NCBI RefSeq assembly: GCF_905475465.1
Contig: NC_062249.1
Coordinates: forward strand, 3,236,501-3,300,500
DNA from: Pieris napi
Lineage: Eukaryota; Arthropoda; Insecta; Lepidoptera; Pieridae
DNA: 64,000 bases
Reading direction: 5' to 3'
Positions 1 to 12,600 of this stretch are shown here, piece by piece. The first letter of the stretch is position 1. Each line of letters begins with the position of its first letter. Under the pieces are notes generated by a model, which saw only the letters and a program-made list of their open reading frames with translations, ran no database searches and was not told the origin of the DNA. A program made the translations under genes and the position numbers.

Positions 1-670
1 TAGACTAATTCTTTGTCCGAGGTAATAATAATAATAATTCATTAACAATTTATAAAAATAATTATAATCAAAAGTTATGAAATCTATGCTTTTTTAAAGA
101 AATTCTTGTATCCTAAAACGGGTCTAGTTACTAAAATTTATAGTATGTGTTGTCATGATCAAATACAGGCTCAATAGGTCAAGTTTCAGTTTAGCTTTAA
201 CGTGTTGCTTGCTATAAAACCCCGATCTAAAAATGCCATAGACCGCATGTTATATCTGATCCGGACGCAATACCAAACTTCATAAAGATTAAAATTATCC
301 CTCAGAAGAGGTCTAAGGTCATTGTTGAAAAGGTACGCCCTCTGACCTTTAGCTCGTGTGACGTGTTCGCGTTGCCAACACCTGTCTAGGTGAGCCAGCA
401 ACACGGACTGCTGCAATCCAAATCTGCCGCGACGGCGCGAGGCGGACGCATGCGTCGTACGTTCCGAAAAATAAATTCTCCCGCACTGCTCGCTGTACGC
501 TCGTCGGCGCTGCGTGAAAATTACGGCCGCGAGTGTTTATGGGGTGTGGTCGTGAGTGGATGCAGTGATCGCTAGGAGAATGTGTCCAGGGCTGCGACCG
601 GGCCCGGCCTAGCCAGCGGCGGCGGCATGGCGCCCCGCGCCACCCGCGCCTGTCACCCCTATTACGCACC
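1..670 (+). promoter_or_regulatory. Promoter/5' leader region of FAM135
   Basis: The first 330 bases are AT-rich with no recognisable gene. From about 340 to 670 the sequence becomes GC- and CpG-rich, in sharp contrast to its surroundings, and runs straight into the FAM135 start. This is most simply the core promoter and untranslated leader. I cannot place the transcription start. A short upstream ORF lies at 627-674 (separate entry). Confidence 0.5.
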
Positions 671-674
671 ATGA
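627..674 (+). other. Upstream ORF overlapping the FAM135 start codon
   Basis: An ATG at 627 in a strong context (G at -3, G at +4) opens a 15-codon ORF in another frame. Its TGA (672-674) overlaps the FAM135 ATG (671-673) in an ATGA arrangement. If the transcript starts upstream of 627, FAM135 would have to be translated by leaky scanning or reinitiation. Whether this segment is in the mRNA is not shown. Confidence 0.4.
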
Positions 675-3600
675 CCGACCTGCAGGCAACCTTCGAGTTC
701 TCCGTTGAACTGTACAAGTTCTACAATGTCGATCTCTTCCAACGAGGGTAAGTAAGAGTAGGATGGGTCTTCTGTGACAGAAGGAAATTTCAGCGGAGAA
801 CGTATTTGATAAGTCCACGAGTGATAACAGGTGATAAGGATCGTGACAAAAATTGCATAGAAGATAAATAAATTTATTTCAAAGAACACAAGAGAACTTT
901 AATTAGTCGTGATTTCAAAGCATTAAAAGCTTCTGACATATATTTCTTGCGAGTCTTCAGAATTAGGGCAATAGACATTCGCACAAATCAAGTGCCACAT
1001 CGCTTCGTGTACTAGATAAGACACTTCATATAAGGACTATTATGCAACGTGCTTTTTATTATGTTACATGTATTTAAAAAAATTACCAATGCCCTACTAA
1101 TAAATCGTGGTATTGAATTATGGTTTTTTATTCTAAGTTATATCAAAAAGTAGTTATTTCTGACTACGTAAAATTCTCTGTATAGACAGAAAACCGAAAA
1201 TAAAATGGATTGAACAGAACCATCGACAATAATATTCAGACGTTTTCATATATAATGCATATACAATAATATTTAAATATAATAGTGAGAGACTCAAGAT
1301 GTCTATTTTATCGACATGTTTAGGACCAATTCCAGCCAATAAACTTTTTAAATTTTACACACTGTACGTAACCAACCACAGACATACATGTGTGTATTAC
1401 ACACACAAACGTAAAATTTTAATTATAATGTCGTGAAATAGGAGTTATATCCTTTGGGAGAGCACCGAAACAGATGGATGGATTTTTAAGTTGATTAGTA
1501 TAAATTCCAGTAATGGGACACGAGGCAAACAAATTTCTGTACCGTATCACTGATATTCCTTCTGTGCCTGGTACATGATATGAAGTTTTCCTTACCAGGT
1601 TTTGATTAACCATACCTACGAGCAAGTGTATTTCCGAGCAGAGGTTAGCTTTCAGAAGTTGTAAAAAACGCTTTAAAAATCAATAATAATAATAATAATA
1701 ATCTTTATTTCTTCTCTCACATATACATACAAGGTTATAATGATTAAACTAAGATGATAACATTAGGAAGTGTATGTGAGAGACTGGTCTCTGTAACAGG
1801 AGACCTGAGTGACAGATAGCCTCTCCACCTCTGTACCGGACCACGTACAATCAGGTCATTGTCATAAGATACAATAGAAGAAAAATAATAACGAAACTCG
1901 GACCAAAATTGTGAGTTGAAAATTATTCTATAAGGGGTGATTTTTTTCTATTCTGTAGAAAACCTACTTGTACGACTATTATTTTGAATTTAGAATGGTG
2001 CTCATGTCTTTATGTAACTATTTTTTTAAACTAAAAACAAAATCCCGTTCCTACATCTGCAAATAGATTTACTGAGCGTAACAATTCAAGGCTTAAATTT
2101 TATTGAATTGCAGCTTGACGTAATGACGTTATTACGTTAACTGTCTCAAAATGAGATACTCCTGTAAGTGCACTTAAAGCGGGAAATTTTATGGCCGAAT
2201 GGTTTTAAGCCTTTATTCTCTCGACATAAGTAAGAAAATTGCAAAGCTGGAGATGTAACTAGTTTTAAAATACTATCTCCATGGTCCAGTGTTGGCTGAT
2301 ATTTAAAACCCCTTGCGGAATTTATTATATATATAGGTTCTAGATGCGGCGTGGCCTGGCAAAAACTGTATTATACAGGGCGTCCCAAAACTATGGGACA
2401 TCAAGGGAAATTACCTTATATCGTAGATAGGATATTTTGCTGAAATAAGACTTTATTTTATTATAAAAGTAAGAATTACTGCATTGAATGATTTTCTAAA
2501 AATTACTTGTCTCGTCTAGGAAAAAACACCCTTTTTTATGCCAATCGAAAGGATGGACTAAAAATAATAATACTTCTTAAGTAACAGTATTTTAAAAGAA
2601 AGGAACAACGTAAAATGTTTGAGTCAAATATAAATTTAGTTTAAAAAAACTTTTTATGTTAAAAGGTGTCTTTTGGTTTGGTACTTTATATCATTATTAT
2701 CTCTTAAATAATTACGAGTAGGTAAGGTTGTGGGCGTGTGTTTGTAATAATACCAATTTAAAATTTTCTTTTTTTATAGAACAGGGGGCAAACGGGCAGG
2801 AGGCTCATCTGATGGTAAGTGATAACGCCGCCCATGGACACTCTCAATGCCAGAGGGCTCGCGAGTGCGTTGCCGGCCTTTTAAGAATTGGTACAAATGA
2901 ATAATAAATGGATAAATAAAAAATTAAAACGAGTTTTAAAAGTTTGGTCCCTGTAGCAGTATACCTTTAATGCTGGCAGCATTTTCTTACTGTATTGCGA
3001 TAGGTACTTATTCGTTGAGCGAGGAAAGCACCAGCCTTGCGATTCTGTAACTCACAAGGAGAGAGCTTGTAGTTTATTGTTTATCAGAATGCCAAATCGT
3101 AAAATGACTGCTTTACGACTGATTTGAGCGCGTCCGCCGCTGTGAAAACCGTTTTGAGAGTTCGAAAAGTGAGTTACAGAATCGCAAGGCTGTTCTGGGG
3201 TCATTTCTTAGGTGGTATAAGCTCAGAAGACATTTTATACAGCTGATTTCTTCATCCAAATAAATAAAGTAAAATAGCCTTCCGGTAAGCCAACAAGGAT
3301 TATCGAATTTGTCCAATATATGCATAAACCTCTAAGCCACCGAGGTTGTAATAACAATACATAATCTGTTTACTGCCTTGGCTCAATATTAATGTCGAAT
3401 AAAACTTGACCGTTAACACCTTCCCGTAGCAATAACCTAATTATTGGCACCTCGCCAAAATACCGTAAATGTTTTGAGAGTCTATTGCTAGTTACAGCTG
3501 TAACGTGTGTTAGATTAAACAAATTCACGAAAGCACTTCGTACCACGAAACATTTATTTTTGTTACATTGGTCCATGATTCTGAAAAACTAGTCCATAGA

Positions 3601-6600
3601 AGAAGATTCTATTCTATTTCAATCCTGAACCTTTCGTTTGAGCTACTATTTAAACAATTGAATGGAATTAGTATGAATAAACTTGGAGACATTATTAAAG
3701 GGACATAAGACAAGCTGTAAACACTGATTTTTTTAATTTATAAATCTCAGACGCTAAGTACGCTTTATGTTATAGTAGCAGGTCTACTGGTATTCGTACT
3801 TATTTACCTTTACTGTGAATATACATATATGTATATTTACACTTATCCTTAAACATATATATAAGAACAGGTAACATAAGTTATTAGGGAACAGGCGCAG
3901 AATATAATAAGAATATTATAAAACTTTTCGCTTATATATGTTAACGTAAAATTGTAAACACCGTTAGATTGTAATCTATCTCGCGAGATTATAAACTGTC
4001 GAAAGATTGTGAACCTCAGCGTACTGCTTACAATTTAACGTATTATTATTCGGTAGATTGTACTACACTAACTTAGTTATCATTCAAACTTCTTTGGTCA
4101 ATTACAGATTAATTTTACTTCCCAACAATTTCATATAACTACCGAATAATAATACCTTAAATTGTAAGCAGTTCGTTGAGGTTCACAATCTTTCGACAGT
4201 TTACAATCTCGCGAGATATATTACAATCTAACGGTGTTTACAATTTTACGGTGACATATACAAGTTGTCTCAAGTAAATCGTGTATCAAAAAAGTGTTTA
4301 TTCATTATTAAAGTACACATTTTGGGAATTTATTTCTTAAAAATAATACCAAATGTAGACCCTCGCATTCGCGGCACTCATTTAATCGAACAATATAATT
4401 AAAAAGTAAGGGGTCTTTGCGTAAAATGTGGTGTAATGAAGATCTATGCACATTTAAAGCACTAGCGTAAATAAAGCATAAATGTAAACTTTCTTTTGAG
4501 ACACCTGGTATTTGCGCGTAGGATTTTATAGTAATATTATGATCTCCTTATTTACAATTCCAGAGAATAGTGGATGTTGGTACTCATAAACCGAAGTACC
4601 GCATAAAACTGAAAAAAAGCAAAAAGTGAATGACCTCTATTCAAACAATGCTTCCAACTTGCACGATACAGCTAATATTTACCTAGTATTTCTTGACATG
4701 ACCCATTTCTATCCAACAACACATATACTACTAAAATGTTTACAGACAATCCTGCATAGCTATTTTCTAGAAGGTTTTTAAATTGATGTTGTGTGAAATT
4801 TGTAATTATTGTATCGTAAAGTGGGCTACGGGAGATATATTGATTGAGGAAAGATAAAACAGTTAAACGGATGACTATTTGTGAATAATTCAGTTATCTG
4901 TTACGTTAAATGGAGAGTAATCTATAAGTAATCCATGTTAAATCTTGTACTATGTAATCAAGCGGCGCAGTTAATGCAGTTTGTATAGAAGTGCTTTTTT
5001 TTTATAGAACAGGGGACAAACGGGCAGGAGGCTCACCTGATGTTAAGTGATACCGCCGCCCATGGACACTCTCAATGCCAGAGGGCTCGCGAGTGCGTTG
5101 CCGGCCTTTCAATAATAAACACTTTGCTAGCATTAGTACAGAAAGCGATTAAAGAATTGAAGCGTGTATATTATTATTTATTGCGTTGCATTAACATAAC
5201 AAAAATTAAACATAATTAAATGAAAAGGAAGGCAACTGGCGGCCTTATCACGTTCGAGCGATCTCTTCCAGGCAACCACTGTGAAAAAAAAATGTATAAT
5301 AAATATTCGATATTCTTACTTATTGGCATTAGTGCTACCTAACAAAGAACATGCTTTCTCAGTAATTTCGAATAGCAATACTTACAGCGAACTCGATCTC
5401 AATAACATCGGCGCTACGGACATCAAAAGAACTACATCGAAATTGAATTGATCGTTAAATTAAAACAGGGCAATTGTAACATTCGTAGCGACAGCGAACT
5501 TTGTAGTACCAATACCGACGTTTTTGAATGAAGTTCTCTCAATATCCGTAGCTGATATCCCAACCTGGGTTCGTGCCTACTAAAACTCATTGAGATCGGG
5601 TACGCAATCAATATCGCTATTGGACGTTACAGAGTAAGCATGTTCTTTGTTAGGTAGTACTAATTCTAGCAAAGTGTTAACAATTATTGAATCAGTTCTA
5701 AACAAACTGCATCAACTGCGCCGCTTGAAGTTATATAGTACAAGATTTTATATTGATTACTAATAAATTACTCTCAATTTAACGTTACTGATAACCGAAC
5801 TTTTTTTATTCAAAAAAAGTCAGTGCGGCAGTTCTAAACAAACTGCAAACTCTTGATTTCCTGTAAGTAATGTTGTAGGAATATCGAATGTTTATTAATT
5901 TAATAGACTCGCTTCAATTCGTTAATAGGCGCGTCCACACAGAGCGAGCAGCCTCGCGAGGCAAGCAGCTCGGTTAGTGTGGACGTGCCTCAGCCGACGC
6001 AAACGTGCGCGCTGCCGCGGGCGAGCGACCGAGCGCCCGAGCCATCTAGTTTCGGCTTTTTGCTCAAAGGCACCTCATTCGTTTGTCGCGCGCACTCTGG
6101 AGGTTCGGACTTACCGCGCGAGGCTGCTCGCTCTGTGTGGACCCGCCTATTAGCTGTCGGACTTTGTGTCGGTTTCGTTCGTTACTTAGATTTTGGTTGA
6201 TATTTGTTATTGTGATTAATTCGTAATAGGCACGCAAGTTTCTTCCCAAGAGGTTACATTTTGTATAGAATCACAGCTATACTGGGTTAAACACTTTAAG
6301 ACTACTTTGGATCATCTACAATTTTTTTATTCATATTTTTTTAAGACATAGAACCAAATTTAAAAAGTAAAATCTAATATATTAAACAACAAAAAATTTG
6401 AATAATTCAGTTCTATCTTAGTTTAAATATTAAATAGCCTTTATGAAACTTGACTTTATTAAGAGTAAAGTGTTAAAGAGTAGAGATCCTTCATCTTATC
6501 TTTGATCCTTCAAGCACATTGTTTAAGCTTTGGAAGCTTTCAAAGTGAAAATAAGCCACTGAGGACAGTACTTTTGAAACTTGATAATATTAGTATTTTT

Positions 6601-9600
6601 ATGCACACAGAAAAAGAGACATAACAAACAAAAAGACAAAAATAAACCTAAAACCCACCCTTAGATTTTTTTAATGTATTTAATTCACAATACACAAATA
6701 TATTTTATTACAGTACAGTATTTACAATATTCTTAACCTTGTCTTGACCTTGTTTGACGACTAGTCGGTCTAGTGGTTAGTACCCCTTATAGTCCGTATC
6801 CATGGGTCCCGGGTTCGATCCCCGGCTGAGACGAACATCGATGTGATGAGCATTTGGTGTTGCGCTTAGGTCTTGGGTGTTTAAGTGTGTATTTATATGT
6901 CTATCTATCTATAATATGTATATATATCCGTTGCCTAGTACCCATAACACAAGCTTCACCAGCTTAGCATGAGACTAGGTCAATTGGTGTGAATTGTCTT
7001 TAAAAAAAATAAATAATAATAATTAAATACGGATAAATAGAAAACAGAAACAAATAGAAAGAGTTTGGGACCTGTGGCAGTGTACCTTTAATGCTGGCAT
7101 CATTTCCTGTGATACTTATTTGCTGAGCGAGGAAAGTATCAACTCTAGGGTCACAGGTACTCTCTTATTTGGCCAACTAATATCTTTAATGAACACCTGT
7201 GCACTTTAACAAGTTTGAGGAAAGTCTTATATTTTAGCCATTTATTATTCTTAGCCAGCTTTGCGGCCGCGCGTTTGTGCTTGTCCGAGGGAAGTGAGAT
7301 GGGGCTTGCTTGTCCACACAAGTAGCATCCCATACCAAAGCTCATCCCATCCTCCAAGGGATCAAAGACTTTATTTGCCTTTGATAACATTGTAACTTAA
7401 TTTCTATAGGCATTTTCTATCAAAAAAAATCGCTTCACTCAACAAGATGCAAAAAACAGCGACCACGAGGTCCAGGCATTTTGTGTTACCAGTGCTACAA
7501 AATGGGACAAGTTCTTTAGCATCACATATGAGATAAAGAAGGCATCACCTTATACCTTCTGCGTCTACAGCTTAGACCATGACCAATATTGTATATGATT
7601 TATTTGAATACTTCTGCATTTCACTGCATGTATCACCTTTTATTTTGAGCCTTTTTGCACAAAAACCCAAAAATTAAAGTTTATAAGTATTGTTATAGGT
7701 CTAGGACTATCTAGAAAAAGCTTTTTACTTTTATCAAATTAATAATTTATGAGATCGGATAATAAGACGCCTATGTTTCATACTCTCTCGGTATCAGGAT
7801 TTTGAAGGGTATTTTTAACGCTATAAAATTAAAAGTTAGTCTTACTTTGAAGCTAATAAATCGGCGCTGCTTACGTAGAAATATCCCTAACTTTCGTACT
7901 CACTGGTGTGAAACTGATCTAAAATGATCGTGATTCATGTGCAGTTTTTCTTTTTGTTCACTGTTTACATAAGTATTAATTGTTTTGTTTTGTTCCATTA
8001 GTTTTGTCTAAATCTAATAGGTATATAAAATTCTCGTGACGCGGTGTTTGTGGTTAACTCCTCCGAAACGGCTCGACCGATTCTCATGAAATATTGTGTG
8101 CATATTAGGTATGTCTAAGAATCGGACAACATCTATTTTTCATCCCCCTAAATGTTAGTCCACCCCTAAATATTTTTTTTTATTTTTAGATATCTTTTTC
8201 TGTTTTTATTTTTTTATGATACAGCATTAAAAAATACATACAACCCCTAACTTTCACCCCTCTACGATCAACCCCTATTTTTTATTATAAATGATAAACG
8301 ACGTTTGCCCGGTCAGCTAGTAACAATATATATTATGTATTTTTGCACTTCTATCACCTTATCTAATTCAATACAGTTTCACAGTTGTTGCCTGGAAGAG
8401 ATTGCTCGAAAGCGATGAGGCCGCCAGTGGCCCTCCTTTTCATTTAATTGTGTCAATTGTATTATTTCTGCAACGAAGTTTTAATAAATAAATAAATAAA
8501 TAAAAATAAATATTAATCGCATCTTGCATAGATACTAAAGAATAATGGTCAAGATTGGCTTTGCACCAATATGTTCTCATGATAACATAATCAGCACGTT
8601 GTACATTTCACATGACAAAATAGTGTAGCAGATTTGGTTCAGTTGGCTTGATGATATCAGCTGTAATCTCGGTGCTAGCTAGCCAAATATTTCGAAAGCG
8701 CTTGGCTAGGTACTACCCATGCAGGTAGCATAGGTAGTGTTAGCAACAATCTTCTAATATCACAGACTGCTTTTAATACAAAATATGAACAAGACATTTA
8801 GAATTCTGTGCTTATATAATAACCCAATAATAAATCAGTGACGAGACACGCCGTCGACTTTTTTGGGTTTAAGGCAAGCCGTTTTCCTCACGATGTTTTC
8901 CTTCACCGTTCGAGCGAATGTAAAATGCACACATAGAAAGTCCATTGGTGCATAGCCGGGGATCGAACCTACGATCTCAGCGATGAGAGACACACTGAAA
9001 TCACTAGGTCAACACTGCAAACTTCTCGCAAACTTTACCAATACTAACCCTGTTCCAGGTTCTACCAAGTACGCATCGGTTTACGAGTCTCGCCGAAAGT
9101 ACCGGTGCAGATTGAAGCTACTGTATCGAGCGGCAATGGAGCGGCGAGGACGGGGAGGCCGGCATCCGCCGCCTCTCTCATTGGAGGCCTGGCTGCCTCT
9201 AGAACCTTCCAGATTATGTACAGAAATGAAGAGATCACTTTGCGGGACATTGTACACTTCAGAGCGCATTTGCTAGGTATAAATACTATTTCAATCCTTA
9301 TTATTTACCTTTCCAGGCGCATATTATCCAATGACTCTTAACATCTAAGTCTACTATTGTAAGTACCAAAAACCATTTCATGTTTAGGCACAGATTAACA
9401 AACTTATATCATACCCACTACCCAATTCCGCCTGGTTTTATGTCCCTCCATCTAGAGTCCTTTTTAAAGAACTTGACGAAGAGTTGGTTTTTATTAAACA
9501 CATTTAATTCATTTTAATTAATAATTATAATAAACCACTGTTAATTTATTTTTATTAATAATTTAACCGCTTTTAATATAATTGTTCGGTTCTTCTTGTG

Positions 9601-12600
9601 TCTTCGAATCAGTTCAAATCAAAATCATTTATTCATATTATAGGTAACAACAATGTATACTTCTAATTTTTCATTTACTGCCAGTTCTCAAATCAAGGGC
9701 GTAGATCGGAAGAGAAGAACTGGCAATAAACTCTCCGCCACTCTTTTTACACAATGTTTATTACACTAAAACCATTACACTACGTTCCACATGAAATTTT
9801 AAGCAATTAATAGTTAATTAATTATAATAAAATAAATTAAAAATAAAGCTTTGTTCTCTATCGGCAGGAGGCATGGTGAAATAGGAGCACGCACTTACAT
9901 TCTCGTGGGAATAATACGCAAATACATAGTCGAAATAACTAACATTGGGAACCATCGCAAATGAATATTATCATTTAATATTAACAAATTGAATATATTA
10001 ATGATTACACAACCTTTTCATGATTGAAGAAATTTACACTAGCCGGGGAAAGATATATCTGCTCTTGGAATTGCTGGCATTTCGCCACAGAGGATGACCT
10101 AATATGCAAAATGATTCTTACACGATTTAGGCCAGTGACATCTCGGTTACACGAAACGTTTTAGAAAACATAAAATTAACTACAAAGATATATGGCACAA
10201 TGAAATCAAGAATTAATGATAGAAGATTCAAACTTCGTAACCCCGAGAATTGTATAAAGTTTCCAACTTTTTTTATCTAATTAAGAAAATAATTTTTGAA
10301 GTGAAATTGATTGAAATTTCAAATAACGAATTGTAAATTAAAAGGCCACGTGTTTTTATTATCGAAGAAATAAATTTAAAAAAAATGTATAATTTGTATT
10401 AATTTTCGACACTTAATATTTTAATGACAATTAAATTCATTAAATTCCTAACATATCTTCCTTCTCCCCTCCCTCTAAGTCTCTGAAATCTAAAGTTTTG
10501 TAGATTTGTATAAATATAAACAAGAGTTGTTAGTTAAAAATTAGTTTGCCAAAGAGGTTTCACTTCTGATATGTTTACTTTGTACGCACGCACTTTTTTT
10601 AGTAAAGATATAAGGGGACTTTAGTTACATTTATATTTGAGCTGATCTAATCAGAAATATACAATATGTTCTATTATAGTTGACAGTCGCAATCTAAAGG
10701 AGTCTCTAGAGAGAGCAGAATGGAGCCTCGGAGTGGAGTTGTGGTGCAGCGAAGGTGTCCAGTCCAGCACTTTAGCACCAGTCTCCTGCCGCGTGCTGAA
10801 ACTCCACTTCCAACCTTCGAACGGCTTGCATTATCATTTACCTGTGCTGTTCGACTATTTCCACCTGTCAGCTATCTCTATCACCATCCATGCAAGCCTG
10901 GTCGCGTTGCACCAACCTTATATAAAGTAAGTAAAATTAAGTAAAACGTATCAAAATTCTTAACTCGTTTATGTTATTTTAATAAAAAATAATAATTACT
11001 AAAGCTATTTGTATACATATATAATATGAAATATATATGTACACATATAAATAATGCTGAGTTTTGTTTATTCTAAGATATGTATGACCACTATAATAAA
11101 CCGCTATCATATTATAATCAAATCAAATTCTGTCAAAAAAAAGTGCTCATGTCAGACTACGAACTTTTCAGACCACCTACTTTTTTACTAGGTCGAAAGA
11201 TTCTCAATTTATTTGATTTTTTTACATTTCAGCATGAAAAGTCATCACATAACCTAATGCATGCTAATTATCAGTTTTGTAAGCTAATAAATGTCAGGAA
11301 ATTCGTTTGTTACATGTCTCTCAGGAAAAGCATCATGCATTATGTTCAAAGTTGGTAAGTACGCATTTTAATAACTTTTGTTTGTTACTCAGTTTTCTAA
11401 ATTAAATTTAAAAGACTACATAGCACGCTCTAGTAACTTATATAGTTATATGACTATAAGGAGTTATAGGGATAAAACACAGTATTACAGTGGTCTAAAT
11501 AAAGTCGGGCCGATTTCTACACGAACTTCACCTAGCGAGTGGCCCAATATATGTAGTAGTCGACATTTAAACATACATTTACACTATATATAAATGAGGA
11601 TTTTCTAATAAACATACATTACCAAAGTTATAACATATATAAGCAGGATTTTTATCATAAATATTGGATATAAAATATATCAGTGGCACTACAACCTTCT
11701 TAATTCGGACCCTCAGATTTATGTATCTGTTTATGATAATTTGTCAATCTAATAGGCAAGCAGGTGATCAGCCTCCTGTGCCTGACACATGCCACCGACT
11801 TCTGGGTCTAAGGCAAACCGGTTTCCTCACCACGTGTTTCTTCACCGTTCGTGCAAATGTTAAATGGGCACATAGACAGAAAGTCGATTGGTGCACAGCC
11901 GGGGATCGAACCTACGACCTCAGGGGTGAGAGTCGAACACTGAAGGCCAACAACGCTGCAATATTTGATATATCGTAGCGTAATATGATAATGCAAAAGA
12001 ATTTCGTATCTGTAAGAAACTAATTTTTTAATATTTTACATTTTAGTACGCCACGCTCCAGCAAACAATGGGGTAAACTGGTGAAAAGCGCAGGAGCAAG
12101 CTTCAACGCTTCTGGAAGCTTTGAGAACATTCTTTTCGGTTCTGGCGGGAAATGTGCTGGTGGGAATTCGAGCAAAATTGCACATGCCAGGTAGATCTTT
12201 ATTCATTTTCCTATTGAACCAAACAATAATTATAACCACCTTATTGATGAAACAGCAAACTTTGTTGTGTCACATTTAATTACTTTTAAAGTATAAGAAA
12301 AACAATAATGATAAACTTCCAATATGCTTTAACATAACTGTATATGTGTAAAGGCCTGTAGCAACTAAGTGACTCGGGGGCTGTCCATTAATCACGTGAT
12401 GTTTTTTTAAATTTTTAACCCCTCCCTCCCCCATGGCGTGGCATTGCCTTTGCCACGCGTTAAATAGGCACATAGTAATACCAATACACGGCGAGTAAAC
12501 GAGTCACCTCAGCCCTGCGATTCTGTAACTCACTTTTCGAACTCACACAGCGATTTTCGCATCGGCGGTCGCTCTCAAATCAGTCGTGAAGCAGTCATTT

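Larger units (their letters stand above)
4882..5812. mobile_element. Old foldback element invaded by two retrotransposon tails
   Basis: Two diverged inverted arms can be followed from 4882 and 5812 inward through shared blocks (CAAGCGGCGCAGTT; ACACTTTGCTAG; CTACCTAACAAAGAACATGC). The left arm is interrupted at 4996-5109 (LINE family A tail) and 5158-5283 (LINE family B tail); the right arm lacks these. Excluding insertions, each arm is about 350-400 bases. Confidence 0.7.
748..9058 (+). other. FAM135 intron 1 (8.3 kb), repeat-filled
   Basis: GT-AG intron between coding exons 1 and 2. No exon of another gene was recognised on either strand. It holds retrotransposon 3' ends, MITEs, a foldback element, a tRNA-type SINE, a Helitron and a truncated SINE, listed separately. 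Stretches 748-1680, 1890-2370, 3200-3940, 4260-4880, 6160-6750 and 7400-8010 contain nothing I can name; the ORFs there are short and unsupported. Confidence 0.85.

Noticed and set aside
5979..6200. 73-codon GC-rich plus-strand ORF
   Set aside because: Lies inside a MITE with clear inverted ends and depends on its GC content; no family resemblance.
6766..6838. Possible functional tRNA gene
   Set aside because: Box A and B are good but the sequence continues directly into a SINE body and A-rich tail, and the cloverleaf is poor; annotated as a SINE head.
7151..7390. 79-codon minus-strand ORF with Lys-rich C-terminus
   Set aside because: It starts within a dispersed repeat, matches no family I know, and has no splice or codon evidence; left as unannotated.
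9062..9269. Minus-strand ORFs opposite FAM135 exon 2
   Set aside because: Shadows of a real coding exon whose plus-strand frame fits FAM135 and splices in phase.
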